From assembly GCA_002361355.1 (NCBI GenBank), contig DESQ01000049.1:1-64000 (forward strand): 64,000 nucleotides of DNA, in the 5' to 3' direction. The position numbers and the translations under genes are program-made. Shown piece after piece: positions 52,009 to 60,771 of the stretch. Position 1 is the first letter of the stretch. Every line of letters starts with the position of its first letter. Origin of the DNA: Lachnospiraceae bacterium UBA3310 (GTDB lineage Bacteria > Bacillota > Clostridia > Lachnospirales > Lachnospiraceae). The notes below the pieces were generated by a model. It ran no database searches, had not been told where the DNA came from, and worked only from the letters and a program-made list of their open reading frames with translations.

Positions 52009-53187
52009 TTACGCCTCTTCATCGCCGCCGTCTTCTTCCTCTGCAGGAGTCTCGTTCTCATACTCCTCTTCGGCGTACTCGCCTTCCTCATAGGCTTCCT
52101 CCTCATACTCCTCATCGTCATAGAGATAGTCTTCATAACGGAAGCCGGGCGCATCCTTCGCCTGCGTCTCGCTCTTGATATCAATCTTATATCCCGTCAG
52201 TCTGGCCGCCAGTCTGGCATTCTGCCCCTCTTTACCGATTGCAAGAGACAACTGGTAATCCGGCACTACAACCTTCGCCGTCTTCTCGTCGGGATCTGCG
52301 AACACCGCCACAATCTTTGCCGGAGAGAGCGCATTCTGAATCAGATTGCCCGGATTATCGTCCCAATTTACGATATCAATCTTCTCCCCACAAAGCTCAT
52401 CCACGATGGAATTGACCCTGGAACCATTGATACCTACACAGGCGCCGACAGCGTCCACGTTGGGGTTGTTGGAGCGCACCGCAATTTTCGTCCTGCTGCC
52501 CGCCTCTCTGGCAATGCTCATAATCTCCACCGTGCCGTCCTTGATCTCCGTCACCTCAGACTCGAAGAGACGCTTCACAAGCTCCGGGTGGGTTCTGCTC
52601 ACTAAAATTCTGGGGCCTTTGGGTGTGTTCCTCACCTCCAGAATATACACCTTAATTCTCTCCGTAGGCCGGAAATGCTCGGTGCGCACCTGCTCGTTCT
52701 CATTCAAAATCGCATCCGCCTTGCCCAGATTGATGGAAATATTTTTTCCCATGTACCGCTGGACGATACCCGTCACCACATCCTTCTCCTTCTCAAAATA
52801 CTGGTTGTAGATAACGCTTCTCTCCTCCTCGCGGATTTTCTGCAAAATGACACTCTTGGCGTTCTGGGTGGCGATACGGCCAAACTCCTTGGAGCGGATC
52901 TCCACGCGGACGATATCACCCATCTTTGCATCAGGATCAATCTCCTTCGCATCCTCCTTGGAAATCTGCATCACCGGATCCTCGACTTCCTCCACGACCT
53001 CCTTCTCCGCGTAACAATAGTAGTCGCAGGTTTCCCTGTCGATCTCCACCTTCACATTGTCGGCCTTGCCGAAGTGATTTTTGTAAGCGGTGATCAGCGA
53101 ATTTTCAATCGCCTCAAAGAGAGTGTCCTTGCTAATCTCTTTCTCTCTCTCCAGAATATCCAGCGCCTCCATCAATTCCTTATTCAT
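52009..53187 (-). CDS. nusA: Transcription termination/antitermination factor NusA
   Basis: A 392-residue RNA-polymerase-associated factor. It has the N-terminal polymerase-binding domain (about 1-130), an S1 domain (about 135-200), two KH domains (VDAVGACVGINGSRVNSIV; IGKEGQNARLAARLTGYKID) and an extra C-terminal tail of about 45 residues made almost only of E, Y, D and A. Gram-positive NusA normally stops soon after KH2, so this tail is unusual. AGGAGG precedes the ATG. Confidence 0.96.
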   Translation of the reverse strand: MNKELMEALDILEREKEISKDTLFEAIENSLITAYKNHFGKADNVKVEIDRETCDYYCYAEKEVVEEVEDPVMQISKEDAKEIDPDAKMGDIVRVEIRSKEFGRIATQNAKSVILQKIREEERSVIYNQYFEKEKDVVTGIVQRYMGKNISINLGKADAILNENEQVRTEHFRPTERIKVYILEVRNTPKGPRILVSRTHPELVKRLFESEVTEIKDGTVEIMSIAREAGSRTKIAVRSNNPNVDAVGACVGINGSRVNSIVDELCGEKIDIVNWDDNPGNLIQNALSPAKIVAVFADPDEKTAKVVVPDYQLSLAIGKEGQNARLAARLTGYKIDIKSETQAKDAPGFRYEDYLYDDEEYEEEAYEEGEYAEEEYENETPAEEEDGGDEEA

Positions 53188-53233
53188 TTTCCATTGTCCT
53201 CCTATGTCTCCTTACTGTAATAAACCAAACGCT

Positions 53234-53698
53234 TTAAAAATCCAGTGCCAGTCTGACCGTCGCGATATCCGTTCTCTCGAATCTGCGAAGTTTACCATTC
53301 TCCTCAATGGTGACGGACGTATCGTCATAAGCTTTCAGGATTCCTTCAAATTCCTTCTGTTTGTCAATCGGCTTGTAGGTCTTAAGCTCCACCGCCTCCC
53401 CCAGACTCTTCTCCAGATGTCTGTCTTTTTTCAGCACCCTGCCAAGACCCGGACTGCTCACCTCCAATATATAGGCGTCCGGAATGAAATCCTCCTCGTC
53501 AAGCACATCCGACAAGGCACGGCTCACATTCTCGCAATCCTGAATATTCACGCCCTCCGTCTTGTCGATATAAACCCGCAGATAATACTCCTTACCCTCC
53601 TTCACATACTCCACATCGTAAATCTCCACGCCAAAACGTTCCACGATGGGAGCCAGAAGGCTTTCCGTCTTCTCCTCATAGGTCTCTCTCCTTGACAT
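53234..53698 (-). CDS. rimP: Ribosome maturation factor RimP
   Basis: A 154-residue 30S-assembly factor with a two-domain fold. Conserved: VERFGVEIYDVEYVKEGKEY (about 18-37), DCENVSRALSDVLDEED, YILEVSSPGLGRVLKK. First gene of the long nusA-infB operon. GGAGGGG precedes the ATG; an approximately 100-base leader with a perfect hairpin lies upstream. Confidence 0.95.
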   Translation of the reverse strand: MSRRETYEEKTESLLAPIVERFGVEIYDVEYVKEGKEYYLRVYIDKTEGVNIQDCENVSRALSDVLDEEDFIPDAYILEVSSPGLGRVLKKDRHLEKSLGEAVELKTYKPIDKQKEFEGILKAYDDTSVTIEENGKLRRFERTDIATVRLALDF

Positions 53699-53745
53699 AG
53701 CACCCCTCCAGACAATTTATGCGCCTTCGCACATTCCGCACATAG

Positions 53746-53773
53746 AAAGAGTGGACTCGCAAGTCCACTCTTT
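53746..53773 (-). promoter_or_regulatory. Perfect hairpin in the rimP-nusA leader
   Basis: Arms of 12 bp (AAAGAGTGGACT / AGTCCACTCTTT) with a 4-base loop. On the minus strand it ends CTCTTTCT, so it could act as an attenuator in the leader of an operon that encodes NusA. It could also be a terminator of unseen upstream transcription. Confidence 0.6.
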
Positions 53774-53803
53774 ATCTCAGTAACCATCATTGATTCTTAG
53801 GGT

Positions 53804-53832
53804 ATTATAGCACCCTTTTTCTTCCATTGCAA
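53804..53832 (-). promoter_or_regulatory. Promoter of the rimP-nusA-infB operon
   Basis: Minus strand TTGCAA (53827-53832), 17 bases, TATAAT (53804-53809) with TGC ahead of the -10 (extended). Confidence 0.8.
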
Positions 53833-53870
53833 GTGTTTTCTGTCCCCTTTCCGTTCGCACCCATGCAGAT

Positions 53871-53899
53871 TTGACAGGGCGGCGGATATCTATTACTCT
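53871..53899 (+). promoter_or_regulatory. Promoter of the DUF6020-like gene
   Basis: TTGACA (53871-53876), 17 bases, TACTCT (53894-53899). The -35 is perfect and the -10 weak. Confidence 0.5.
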
Positions 53900-53944
53900 A
53901 TTCTATAGGTAATTTTAAAGTTTCTAATTTGGGGGAAACAAAAC

Positions 53945-55807
53945 ATGACTAACAAACCAGACCGTATTTTACTGTCTCACCTGTTCCAGAGCTTTGTCAC
54001 CACATGGGCTTTGATGAAGGCGTCCCGCATGGAGCCGGGCAATATTCTGACCTTCGTCTTTTTCCTCCTGGTGTTTTTCTTTTACCGGCATGTGAACCGC
54101 CGGATGAATCTCCTGCAGGTTTCCAACCGGGTGGCGCTCGCCACGGCGGTTCTTTTTACTCTCCTGTATATGTTGGTAGACTATCCCCACTACATCGAAC
54201 TGCTCACAAGCAGGCTGTATCGTTTCGTGATTCTCGCCGTCATCTTTGCGGGCTTTGTCTGCCTGTTCTACTATCTGCTGCACTTTTTGTATTCCTACGC
54301 CTGCAACAAAGAAAGACTGTACCGTGTTCTGCTCACCCGCTATCAGGATATTCCCTACTTCCATGACGACCCGCACCAGAAGCTGTCCGCCTGTTTTGCG
54401 GCCACAGTCAATTTTATACGAAACCACACGGCGCTCTGCGCTTTTCTGGCTTGTCTGCTTGGCTGGCTTCCCTACTATCTCTATCAGTATCCTGGCATTA
54501 TGACCCCGGACAGCATCAACCAGCTTGAACAGGTTTTAGGGCTCATTCCCTTCTCCAACCATCACCCCTGGGTGCATACGCTGGTATTCGGCTTCTTTTA
54601 CCACATCGGTTACGCGCTGACGAAAGATATGGTAGTCGCCGTATCCGTCTACACTTTTTTCCAAATGTGTCTTCTGGCCGGCAGTGTGGCTTACTTTATC
54701 TCCACGCTTCGCGCCCACAAGATCCGTCCCTTCGTCCTCCTCATGATCACTGCTTTCTATGCCCTGATCCCCTACAACGCCGTCTTTTCTGTCACTGTTT
54801 GGAAAGATATTCCCTTCGCGGCGGCAGTGCTGTTTTTCGGTTGTTCCCTCCTGCGCCTGTCAGTGCAGAATCAGGTTCGTTTCAAAAATCTTTTTGTTCT
54901 TTTCCTGTCGGGCGTTATGATCTGTCTTTTCCGCTCTAACGGCTGGTACGGGTTCCTTCTGGCCCTGCCCTTTTTTCTTTTTTATTTTCGCCGTAAGGCA
55001 AAATACATCTATCCGCCGCTTCTTACGGCCTTCCTTCTGGCCGTGACTGTCAAATATCCCGTGATGCAGGCCTGTCAGGTGGAGCAGCCTGATTTTATTG
55101 AATCTTTCTCCATACCTATGCAGCAAATTACAGCCGTTATTTGTAATGACCGGTATCTCACGGAGGAGGAACTGTCCCTGATTGAACAGGTTGTGGATCT
55201 GACTTACATCCGTGATCTCTACAACCCCACCTTTGCGGACAATATCAAAGAGCTTGTCCGGGCGGGTAATCAGGACTATCTGGTTGCGCACAAGGGGGAA
55301 TTTTTGAAACTCTGGATAGATCTGGGACTCCGCTACCCCGGCGATTATCTGACCGCCTATGTGCAGCAGACCTACGGCTACTGGTATCCCGACTCCTTTT
55401 ATCTGGTAGCTGAGGCAGAGGGTGTCAGCGCCACAGATCTTGGCGTCTCCCATACACCGCTGATAGGCGGCCCCCTTGTCATAAAAGGCAAGGAGATCGC
55501 CATCAAGCTTGGAAGTATGGTACCCATCTACGGCGTCCTTTGGAGTATGGGCGTCGCCTGTTGGATTATGTTGTTCGGCATCAGTGTCGTGATCATCCGA
55601 AGGGACTATCACAAACTGATCTGCTATCTGCCAAGTGTTGCCTTACTGCTCACGGTACTGGCAGCCACCCCGGTGGCTACGGAGTTCCGTTATGTCTATT
55701 TTATGGTGCTCAGTCTTCCCTTCTACCTGATCACGGCAATCCTGCCGGACGCAGCAGACGCCTCCTCCTTAAACGAGGAACAGGGAGAGCAGGAACACAA
55801 TGACTAA
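53945..55807 (+). CDS. Polytopic membrane protein, DUF6020-like
   Basis: A 620-residue protein with roughly twelve or more hydrophobic segments. A conserved-looking extracytoplasmic block PGIMTPDSINQLEQVLG followed by SNHHPWVHTLVFG (about 180-215) resembles the acidic and His motifs of DUF6020 and of GT-C-fold glycosyltransferase-like proteins. A large soluble loop (about 375-490) lies before the last helices. It may be a lipid-linked-sugar transferase, but this is inference. GGGGGA lies upstream. Its last 39 bases overlap the convergent GntP gene. Confidence 0.7.
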   Translation: MTNKPDRILLSHLFQSFVTTWALMKASRMEPGNILTFVFFLLVFFFYRHVNRRMNLLQVSNRVALATAVLFTLLYMLVDYPHYIELLTSRLYRFVILAVIFAGFVCLFYYLLHFLYSYACNKERLYRVLLTRYQDIPYFHDDPHQKLSACFAATVNFIRNHTALCAFLACLLGWLPYYLYQYPGIMTPDSINQLEQVLGLIPFSNHHPWVHTLVFGFFYHIGYALTKDMVVAVSVYTFFQMCLLAGSVAYFISTLRAHKIRPFVLLMITAFYALIPYNAVFSVTVWKDIPFAAAVLFFGCSLLRLSVQNQVRFKNLFVLFLSGVMICLFRSNGWYGFLLALPFFLFYFRRKAKYIYPPLLTAFLLAVTVKYPVMQACQVEQPDFIESFSIPMQQITAVICNDRYLTEEELSLIEQVVDLTYIRDLYNPTFADNIKELVRAGNQDYLVAHKGEFLKLWIDLGLRYPGDYLTAYVQQTYGYWYPDSFYLVAEAEGVSATDLGVSHTPLIGGPLVIKGKEIAIKLGSMVPIYGVLWSMGVACWIMLFGISVVIIRRDYHKLICYLPSVALLLTVLAATPVATEFRYVYFMVLSLPFYLITAILPDAADASSLNEEQGEQEHND

Positions 55808-57109
55808 TGTGGTGACACCCATCACCGCCGTCACACCGGTCTGGCACTTATAAGCCGCCTTCGTATCCATATCCGAGAACTGGGAAACCACCCAGAAATA
55901 AGAATCGTTGGCATGGGATACCGTCATAGAGCCTGCGCCGATTGCCATGATAACCAAAACCTTCGCGATCGGGCTGGTGAATCCCAGCGCACCCATCATG
56001 GGAGCGATCATGGCGGACGTGGTGATCATGGCCACCGTAGACGCACCCATCGCCGTCTTAAGGAGCGCCGCAATCACAAACGGCAGCACAACGCCAATGC
56101 CGAGTCCAAGCATGGAACCGCTGAGTGCATCCGCAATCGGAAGCTGCTGTAAAATCGCGCCGAAGGAACCGCCCGCACCGGTAATCGCCAGAATGCCCGC
56201 CGAGTTTGTCACGCCCTCCGTAATCCACTTTAATGTATTTTCCTTCTCCGACTTCGGAATCAGGGTCATCGCCAGAAATACACCCAGAATCAGCGCAATC
56301 ACCGGATTACCCAGGAAGGAGACGATCATCTTAAACACGCCGCTCCCGAAAGGTGCACTGGGAAAATCACCGATAGATTTTAACGCAATCAGGATGATGG
56401 GCAGAAGAATCGGGGAAAAGCTGTGCAGTGTGCCAGGAAGTTTGCCGTATTTCTGCTGTAACTCTTCCACCGTGTACTCCGGATTCGCCGGAATATCAAT
56501 CTTACCCGCTACCTTCTTCGCATAAAGAATCGCCACCAGGGTAACCGGAATGGAGATCAGAAGGCCGACAAGAATTGTCAGGCCCAAATCCGCTTCCAAT
56601 GTACCAGCCATCGCAATCGGGCCGGGTGTGGGCGGAACCAGGCAGTGGGTTGCATACAAACCGCCGGAAAGCGCTGTCGCCATCACCGCCAGGGACACAT
56701 TACTCTGACTCGCCAATGCTCTGGAAATCGGGCTTAAAATAACGAAACCGGAATCGCAGAATACCGGAATACCCGTCACATAGCCGGTAAGTCCCATCGT
56801 GAGCACACTCTTATCCTTGCCCACCACTTTGAGAATGCTGTTAGCCATTGTGAGCGCGGCGCCTGTCTTTTCAAGAATTGTGCCAATAATCGTACCTGCC
56901 AGAATCACGATACCGATGCTTGCCAGAATATTGCCGAAGCCATTCTTGACCGTCGTGATCACATCCTCTGTGGGAATGCCGCAGACAAGGCCAACGGCCA
57001 CTGCGACCACCACCAGCACAAGGAACGGATGCTGGTTGAATTTTGAGATTGCGATCACCATGGCCACAACGGCCAGCACGATAACCGCAAACATGAATAT
57101 AGCTGACAT
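55769..57109 (-). CDS. GntP-family permease (gluconate/glycerate type)
   Basis: A 446-residue transporter with about 12-14 helices. GntP-family features include GFGNILASIGIVILAGTIIG, the CHCLVPPTPGPIA-like stretch (THCLVPPTPGPIA), LTGYVTGIPVFCDSGFV and a C-terminal HANDSYFWVVSQFS. The ATG at 57109 has AAAGGAGGG upstream. Its neighbours encode glycerate 2-kinase and a CdaR-type regulator, so glycerate or a related hydroxy acid is the likely substrate (inference). Confidence 0.9.
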   Translation of the reverse strand: MSAIFMFAVIVLAVVAMVIAISKFNQHPFLVLVVVAVAVGLVCGIPTEDVITTVKNGFGNILASIGIVILAGTIIGTILEKTGAALTMANSILKVVGKDKSVLTMGLTGYVTGIPVFCDSGFVILSPISRALASQSNVSLAVMATALSGGLYATHCLVPPTPGPIAMAGTLEADLGLTILVGLLISIPVTLVAILYAKKVAGKIDIPANPEYTVEELQQKYGKLPGTLHSFSPILLPIILIALKSIGDFPSAPFGSGVFKMIVSFLGNPVIALILGVFLAMTLIPKSEKENTLKWITEGVTNSAGILAITGAGGSFGAILQQLPIADALSGSMLGLGIGVVLPFVIAALLKTAMGASTVAMITTSAMIAPMMGALGFTSPIAKVLVIMAIGAGSMTVSHANDSYFWVVSQFSDMDTKAAYKCQTGVTAVMGVTTLVIVFLLSLFLV

Positions 57110-57184
57110 ACTATCACCCTCCTTTAGATAACTTATGTCTTTTGGACATTTAATAGAATCTATCACAAAAGGAACAGAAACGGC

Positions 57185-58015
57185 TTACGGCAAAAAGATA
57201 CAATCCCCCGCCTTCAAATGCGAATACTCTGCACCCCCGCCGCACGCTGCAAGACGGCTCTGCGCCGTATCGCCGGTACAGTGGTTGAATCCCGCAAGCG
57301 CAATCCCCATATCCTTCAGTATTTTCATCGTTTCTTCAAGTCTCACCTCATCCGCCTCCACCAGATGAGACCCTCCAAACACCGCATACACCGGCTGTCC
57401 GAAACGCTCCCGCACACTCTCAATCATATTTAAAATCCCCGGATGACTGCACCCAACAATCAAGATCAGACCTTTTTCACTCTCGAGCACCAGACAGACT
57501 TCATCCGGAAAATCGTCTGCAACCATACCCTCCGCCGTCTGTCTGACAAACCGGGGCGGCGCTTTCTCAAAATCATAGATCCTCCGGAAGCCGCCTGCCA
57601 CATGACACCCCGGCGCCAATGTCTCACATCCCTCGCAGACCCGTCGCTCTATGCCGTTTCCCACAAGGAAATCTTCGCCAAAACCGCATCCCAGATATAC
57701 ATACTTCCCGCCCTCACGGGCATATTTTTCCTCAAAAAACTGCGGCCCCGTTATGAGCGGCGCGTGGACGCCGTGCGCCACCATATCGGGATAGCCGCCC
57801 GCATGGTCGTAGTGGCTGTGGCTCAGTACCACATAATCTACATCTGTCAACGGCACATTCATTTTCCCGGCATTTTTCCGCGCCGCACTGCCCGCACTGC
57901 AGTCAAAAAGAATTTTCGTATGCGCTGTCTCCACCATAAAAGACAGGCCGTGCTCCGCAATCAGCGCCTTATTCTGTGAAAGATTATTTTCCAGCAGTGT
58001 ACGCAGGATCATCAT
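57185..58015 (-). CDS. Metallo-beta-lactamase-fold hydrolase (COG1237-like)
   Basis: A 276-residue MBL-fold protein. Metal ligands are visible in LSHSHYDHAGGYPD (about 75), GCSHPGI (about 195) and FGGSHL (about 230). The order and spacing resemble the group annotated as 7,8-dihydropterin-6-yl-methyl-4-aminobenzene-5'-phosphate synthase-like. The start at 58015 (MMILRTLLEN) has GGAAGGG upstream; an ATG at 58075 that overlaps the glycerate kinase stop is also in frame. It lies between the kinase and permease genes. No substrate can be assigned, and its place in a glycerate cluster is unexplained. Confidence 0.82.
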   Translation of the reverse strand: MMILRTLLENNLSQNKALIAEHGLSFMVETAHTKILFDCSAGSAARKNAGKMNVPLTDVDYVVLSHSHYDHAGGYPDMVAHGVHAPLITGPQFFEEKYAREGGKYVYLGCGFGEDFLVGNGIERRVCEGCETLAPGCHVAGGFRRIYDFEKAPPRFVRQTAEGMVADDFPDEVCLVLESEKGLILIVGCSHPGILNMIESVRERFGQPVYAVFGGSHLVEADEVRLEETMKILKDMGIALAGFNHCTGDTAQSRLAACGGGAEYSHLKAGDCIFLP

Positions 58016-58071
58016 TTTTCCCTTCCTTTCATCCCTGTTTCCAATTTCCCTGTGATTTCCGTACGGCATTT

Positions 58072-59304
58072 TCATCTTCTGATCAAAAGCACCGCCACAT
58101 CGTTTACATTAGTGCCTGTGGCGCCTGTCATGATCAGACCATCCGTCCGCTTTAAAGCATGGTAAGCATCGTTATCCTGCAGCACGTCATAGATGGATAT
58201 CCCCTGCCTGGCAAGTTTTTCCTTTGTACCGGCATCGCTGTAACCGCCCGCCGCATCGGTAGGGCCGTCCGTCCCGTCGCTTCCCACGCTGAACACCGCC
58301 GTACCGGAAAGTCCCGCAATATCTTCCGCTGCCGCAAGAGCCAGCTCCTGGTTCCTGCCGCCCTTCCCCTTACCGGTCAGATGCACCACCGTCTCGCCGC
58401 CTGCTAAAAAAGCAAGACTTCTCTCTGTTTTCTGATGAGTCTTTGCAATGGCGCCCAAAAAATGCCCCGCCTCCCTTGCCTCACATGACAGTTGATCCGT
58501 CAGAATAAGCGGCTCATACCCCAGTTCCTCACAGGCCGCAGCGGCCGCCCTGCACAGATCGGACACACTGCCTGTGACCTGCGTCTCCACATTGGCAAGG
58601 GTTTTCGGCGTCTCCTGTCCAAGCAGCGACAGCGCTGTCTCACTCATCCGCAATCCGTATTTCTTCACAATCGCAAGCGCCTCCCCGCAGGTGGAGGAAT
58701 CCGGATAAGCCGGGCCGGAAGCAATCATATCCAACGGATCTCCCAAAATGTCGCTTAACACAATGCTGAACACATGAGCCGGTTCGCAGGCTTTGGCAAA
58801 CCGTCCTCCCTTGACGCCGGAGAGCCGTTTCCGGATCGTGTTCATCTCTACAATATCCGCGCCACAAGCCAAAAGCTGTCTGGTAATATCCTGGAGTTCC
58901 TCCCCGCTCACCAAAGGCTTTTCAAACAGAGCCGACCCGCCCCCGGAAAGCAGAAAAATCACTTCATCCTCCGCCGTTGCCCGTGCCACCAGCTCCAGAG
59001 CCGCCTGCGTCGCCGCAAAGGAATTTTCGTCCGGCACCGGATGACCTGCCTCAAAACAATGTGTCCTTGGAATTTCACCCTTCACATGATCGTACTTTGT
59101 CACCACCACGCCGGCTTCCAGTCTATCCTGCAAAAGTTCCGCCGCCGCTTTTCCCATCTGCCATCCTGCCTTACCGGCAGCCACCATATAAATCCTGCCG
59201 GAGCCAAATTTCCTCCCCTGCAGAGCCTTCGCCACCGCCTCGTCCGGCAGAACCGCCTGAATCGACTTTTGAATGATCTGATTCGCTTCTTTCCGTAATG
59301 TCAT
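58072..59304 (-). CDS. Glycerate 2-kinase (MOFRL/DUF4147 family)
   Basis: A 410-residue kinase making 2-phosphoglycerate from D-glycerate. The N-terminal DUF4147 domain (VAAGKAGWQMGKAAAELL; FLLSGGGSALFEKP) is followed by the C-terminal MOFRL domain with GGRNQELALAAAEDI and GTDGPTDAAGGYSD. GGAGG lies upstream. It is first in the kinase - MBL hydrolase - GntP permease cluster, feeding glycerate into lower glycolysis. The terminator at 59365 separates it from the regulator gene upstream. Confidence 0.93.
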   Translation of the reverse strand: MTLRKEANQIIQKSIQAVLPDEAVAKALQGRKFGSGRIYMVAAGKAGWQMGKAAAELLQDRLEAGVVVTKYDHVKGEIPRTHCFEAGHPVPDENSFAATQAALELVARATAEDEVIFLLSGGGSALFEKPLVSGEELQDITRQLLACGADIVEMNTIRKRLSGVKGGRFAKACEPAHVFSIVLSDILGDPLDMIASGPAYPDSSTCGEALAIVKKYGLRMSETALSLLGQETPKTLANVETQVTGSVSDLCRAAAAACEELGYEPLILTDQLSCEAREAGHFLGAIAKTHQKTERSLAFLAGGETVVHLTGKGKGGRNQELALAAAEDIAGLSGTAVFSVGSDGTDGPTDAAGGYSDAGTKEKLARQGISIYDVLQDNDAYHALKRTDGLIMTGATGTNVNDVAVLLIRR

Positions 59305-59321
59305 GCCAGTCCTCCCTATCA

Positions 59322-59363
59322 GATATACCGTCGTTCACCGTTTGTACAATTTTACTAATAAAA
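59322..59363 (-). promoter_or_regulatory. Putative glycerate-cluster promoter with upstream palindrome
   Basis: Minus strand TTGTAC (59344-59349), 16 bases, TATATC (59322-59327). Immediately upstream is the palindrome TTTTA-N4-TAAAA (59350-59363), a possible activator site for the adjacent CdaR-type regulator. Confidence 0.35.
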
Positions 59364-59364
59364 C

Positions 59365-59398
59365 GTTAAAAAAAGAAGATTTTTTGTAATCTTCTTTT
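59365..59398 (-). terminator. Terminator of the CdaR-type regulator gene
   Basis: Perfect 11-bp stem AAAAGAAGATT / AATCTTCTTTT with a 6-base loop. On the minus strand it is followed by a T run. Confidence 0.82.
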
Positions 59399-59423
59399 AA
59401 AATACTACATATTTATTGCTTTG

Positions 59424-59445
59424 TATATGTTATTTGATACATATA
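59424..59445. repeat. AT-rich inverted repeat downstream of the regulator gene
   Basis: TATATG / CATATA arms with a 10-base spacer lie just past the stop of the CdaR-like gene, in a 70-base very AT-rich stretch. It may be an operator or mere composition. Confidence 0.25.
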
Positions 59446-59482
59446 TTTTGCTATATTTTTGTTTCGCAGAACAATCCAAGTG

Positions 59483-60646
59483 TCAGCTAAAGGATCGCTG
59501 CCCGATTTCCGCCGCATGGTTTAACGTCCGGTAAAACTGCAAAGCCATATAGTACACGGCAGCGCCCACCGGCTTCCTGATATCCCGCCCGTTCAATGCC
59601 TCCATCTTTTTCAGCTTATACTGGATCGTGTTTTTATGCATAAAGAGCCTGTCCGCCATTCTGCTTATGGAACCGTCCTCCTCGATAAATACTTCAATCA
59701 GCTTCATGCAGGCATCCAGCTCCTCGTCACCCATACCGGGAAACAGCCTGTTCAGGTACTCCACCTGCGCCTCCGCCGTCACATCCCGCAAAAAAAGCTC
59801 CACATACAGCTCCTTATAGAAAATGATATCCGCCAGTCCACCGGCTTCCGCCGCGCGCTCCGCCTCCTTGCATATCTGATTGATATGAATGCTGCCTTCT
59901 TTCACAGAATCAATCCCAATCACGACCCGTTCCCCGTATTTGTCACGAAGAAGCTTCTGTATGTTCTCCGCCGTCCTTCTCATTTTATCATCGCTGCAGG
60001 CTTCCAGAAGGCAGATCTGTCTGGGTGGTTCCCGCAGATAAAGAATCTCCTCGCGCTCCGCATAGTGACGCACCGCCGACTCCATCTCCTCCAACCGTCT
60101 CTGTCCCTCCTGGGTGGAAGACAGCTCCGTATAGCGCACAAAGCGGATCACCATCGCCCTCCGCGGCTTCATAATATCAATGCCGATCTGTCCACCGCGC
60201 TCCACAAATCCCCTGTCATAGAAAGCGCCGGATCTACCGATCCACTCCTCAATGAAGCGATATCTGACACGTCTGTCATACTTTCTGTGATCCTTCAGGC
60301 GGCTGTCCTCCACCATGATTTCCGTCATCCGGCGGACAATGTTCCCGTATCCCGCCACACGCTCCTTATCCCCGGTGATTCCCACCACACCCACGATCTC
60401 GTCCCGAATCGTGATAGGCAGATTGATCCCCTTTTTCGTGGTTGAATTTTCCATTTCCTCCGTGATATAAAGTTCCGGAAGCTTCTCCTCAATGATGCGC
60501 CTTGCTCCCGTGTGAAGCGTTCCCAGTCTCGCCTTGTCCGTGCTGGCAACGATATAACCCTCCTGATCCATAAAGTTGATGTGCTCATTGATCTCCCGGC
60601 CGATCTCTTCCACGATGGACTGCGCTGCGTTCTGCGATATGTACAT
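59483..60646 (-). CDS. CdaR-family sugar-diacid-type transcriptional regulator
   Basis: A 387-residue regulator. The N-terminal diacid-recognition domain (about 5-135; SQNAAQSIVEEIGREINEHI, GYIVASTDKARLGTLHTGA, GINLPITI) binds the effector. A central region and a C-terminal PucR/CdaR helix-turn-helix (FIEEDGSISRMADRLFMHKN followed by TIQYKLKKME) bind DNA. E. coli CdaR activates glycerate, galactarate and glucarate genes. The neighbouring glycerate 2-kinase and GntP permease fit that role. The start at 60646 is chosen at the domain boundary, with AGGAG and GGGGAAG upstream. Confidence 0.92.
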   Translation of the reverse strand: MYISQNAAQSIVEEIGREINEHINFMDQEGYIVASTDKARLGTLHTGARRIIEEKLPELYITEEMENSTTKKGINLPITIRDEIVGVVGITGDKERVAGYGNIVRRMTEIMVEDSRLKDHRKYDRRVRYRFIEEWIGRSGAFYDRGFVERGGQIGIDIMKPRRAMVIRFVRYTELSSTQEGQRRLEEMESAVRHYAEREEILYLREPPRQICLLEACSDDKMRRTAENIQKLLRDKYGERVVIGIDSVKEGSIHINQICKEAERAAEAGGLADIIFYKELYVELFLRDVTAEAQVEYLNRLFPGMGDEELDACMKLIEVFIEEDGSISRMADRLFMHKNTIQYKLKKMEALNGRDIRKPVGAAVYYMALQFYRTLNHAAEIGQRSFS

Positions 60647-60688
60647 ATTCTTCCCCGCTCCTGTGTCTATAGGTTTAAACCTTTTCCC

Positions 60689-60717
60689 ATTATACTTCCT
60701 CTCTTCCCCGCTTTCAA
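60689..60717 (-). promoter_or_regulatory. Promoter of the CdaR-type gene
   Basis: Minus strand TTGAAA (60712-60717), 17 bases, TATAAT (60689-60694). Confidence 0.78.
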
Positions 60718-60771
60718 CTGTAATAAACGAAAATTCGTAATATTTTACTGTAAAATTTTTCACAATCTTTA

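Noticed and set aside
53801..53819. GGGT ... ACCC followed by TTTTT read as a plus-strand terminator
   Set aside because: Stem of only four pairs and no plus-strand gene upstream; the bases are explained by the rimP operon promoter on the other strand.
54860..55612. 250-codon minus-strand frame opposite the DUF6020-like gene
   Set aside because: The plus-strand product has clear membrane segments, a ribosome site and a promoter; the minus frame has none of these.
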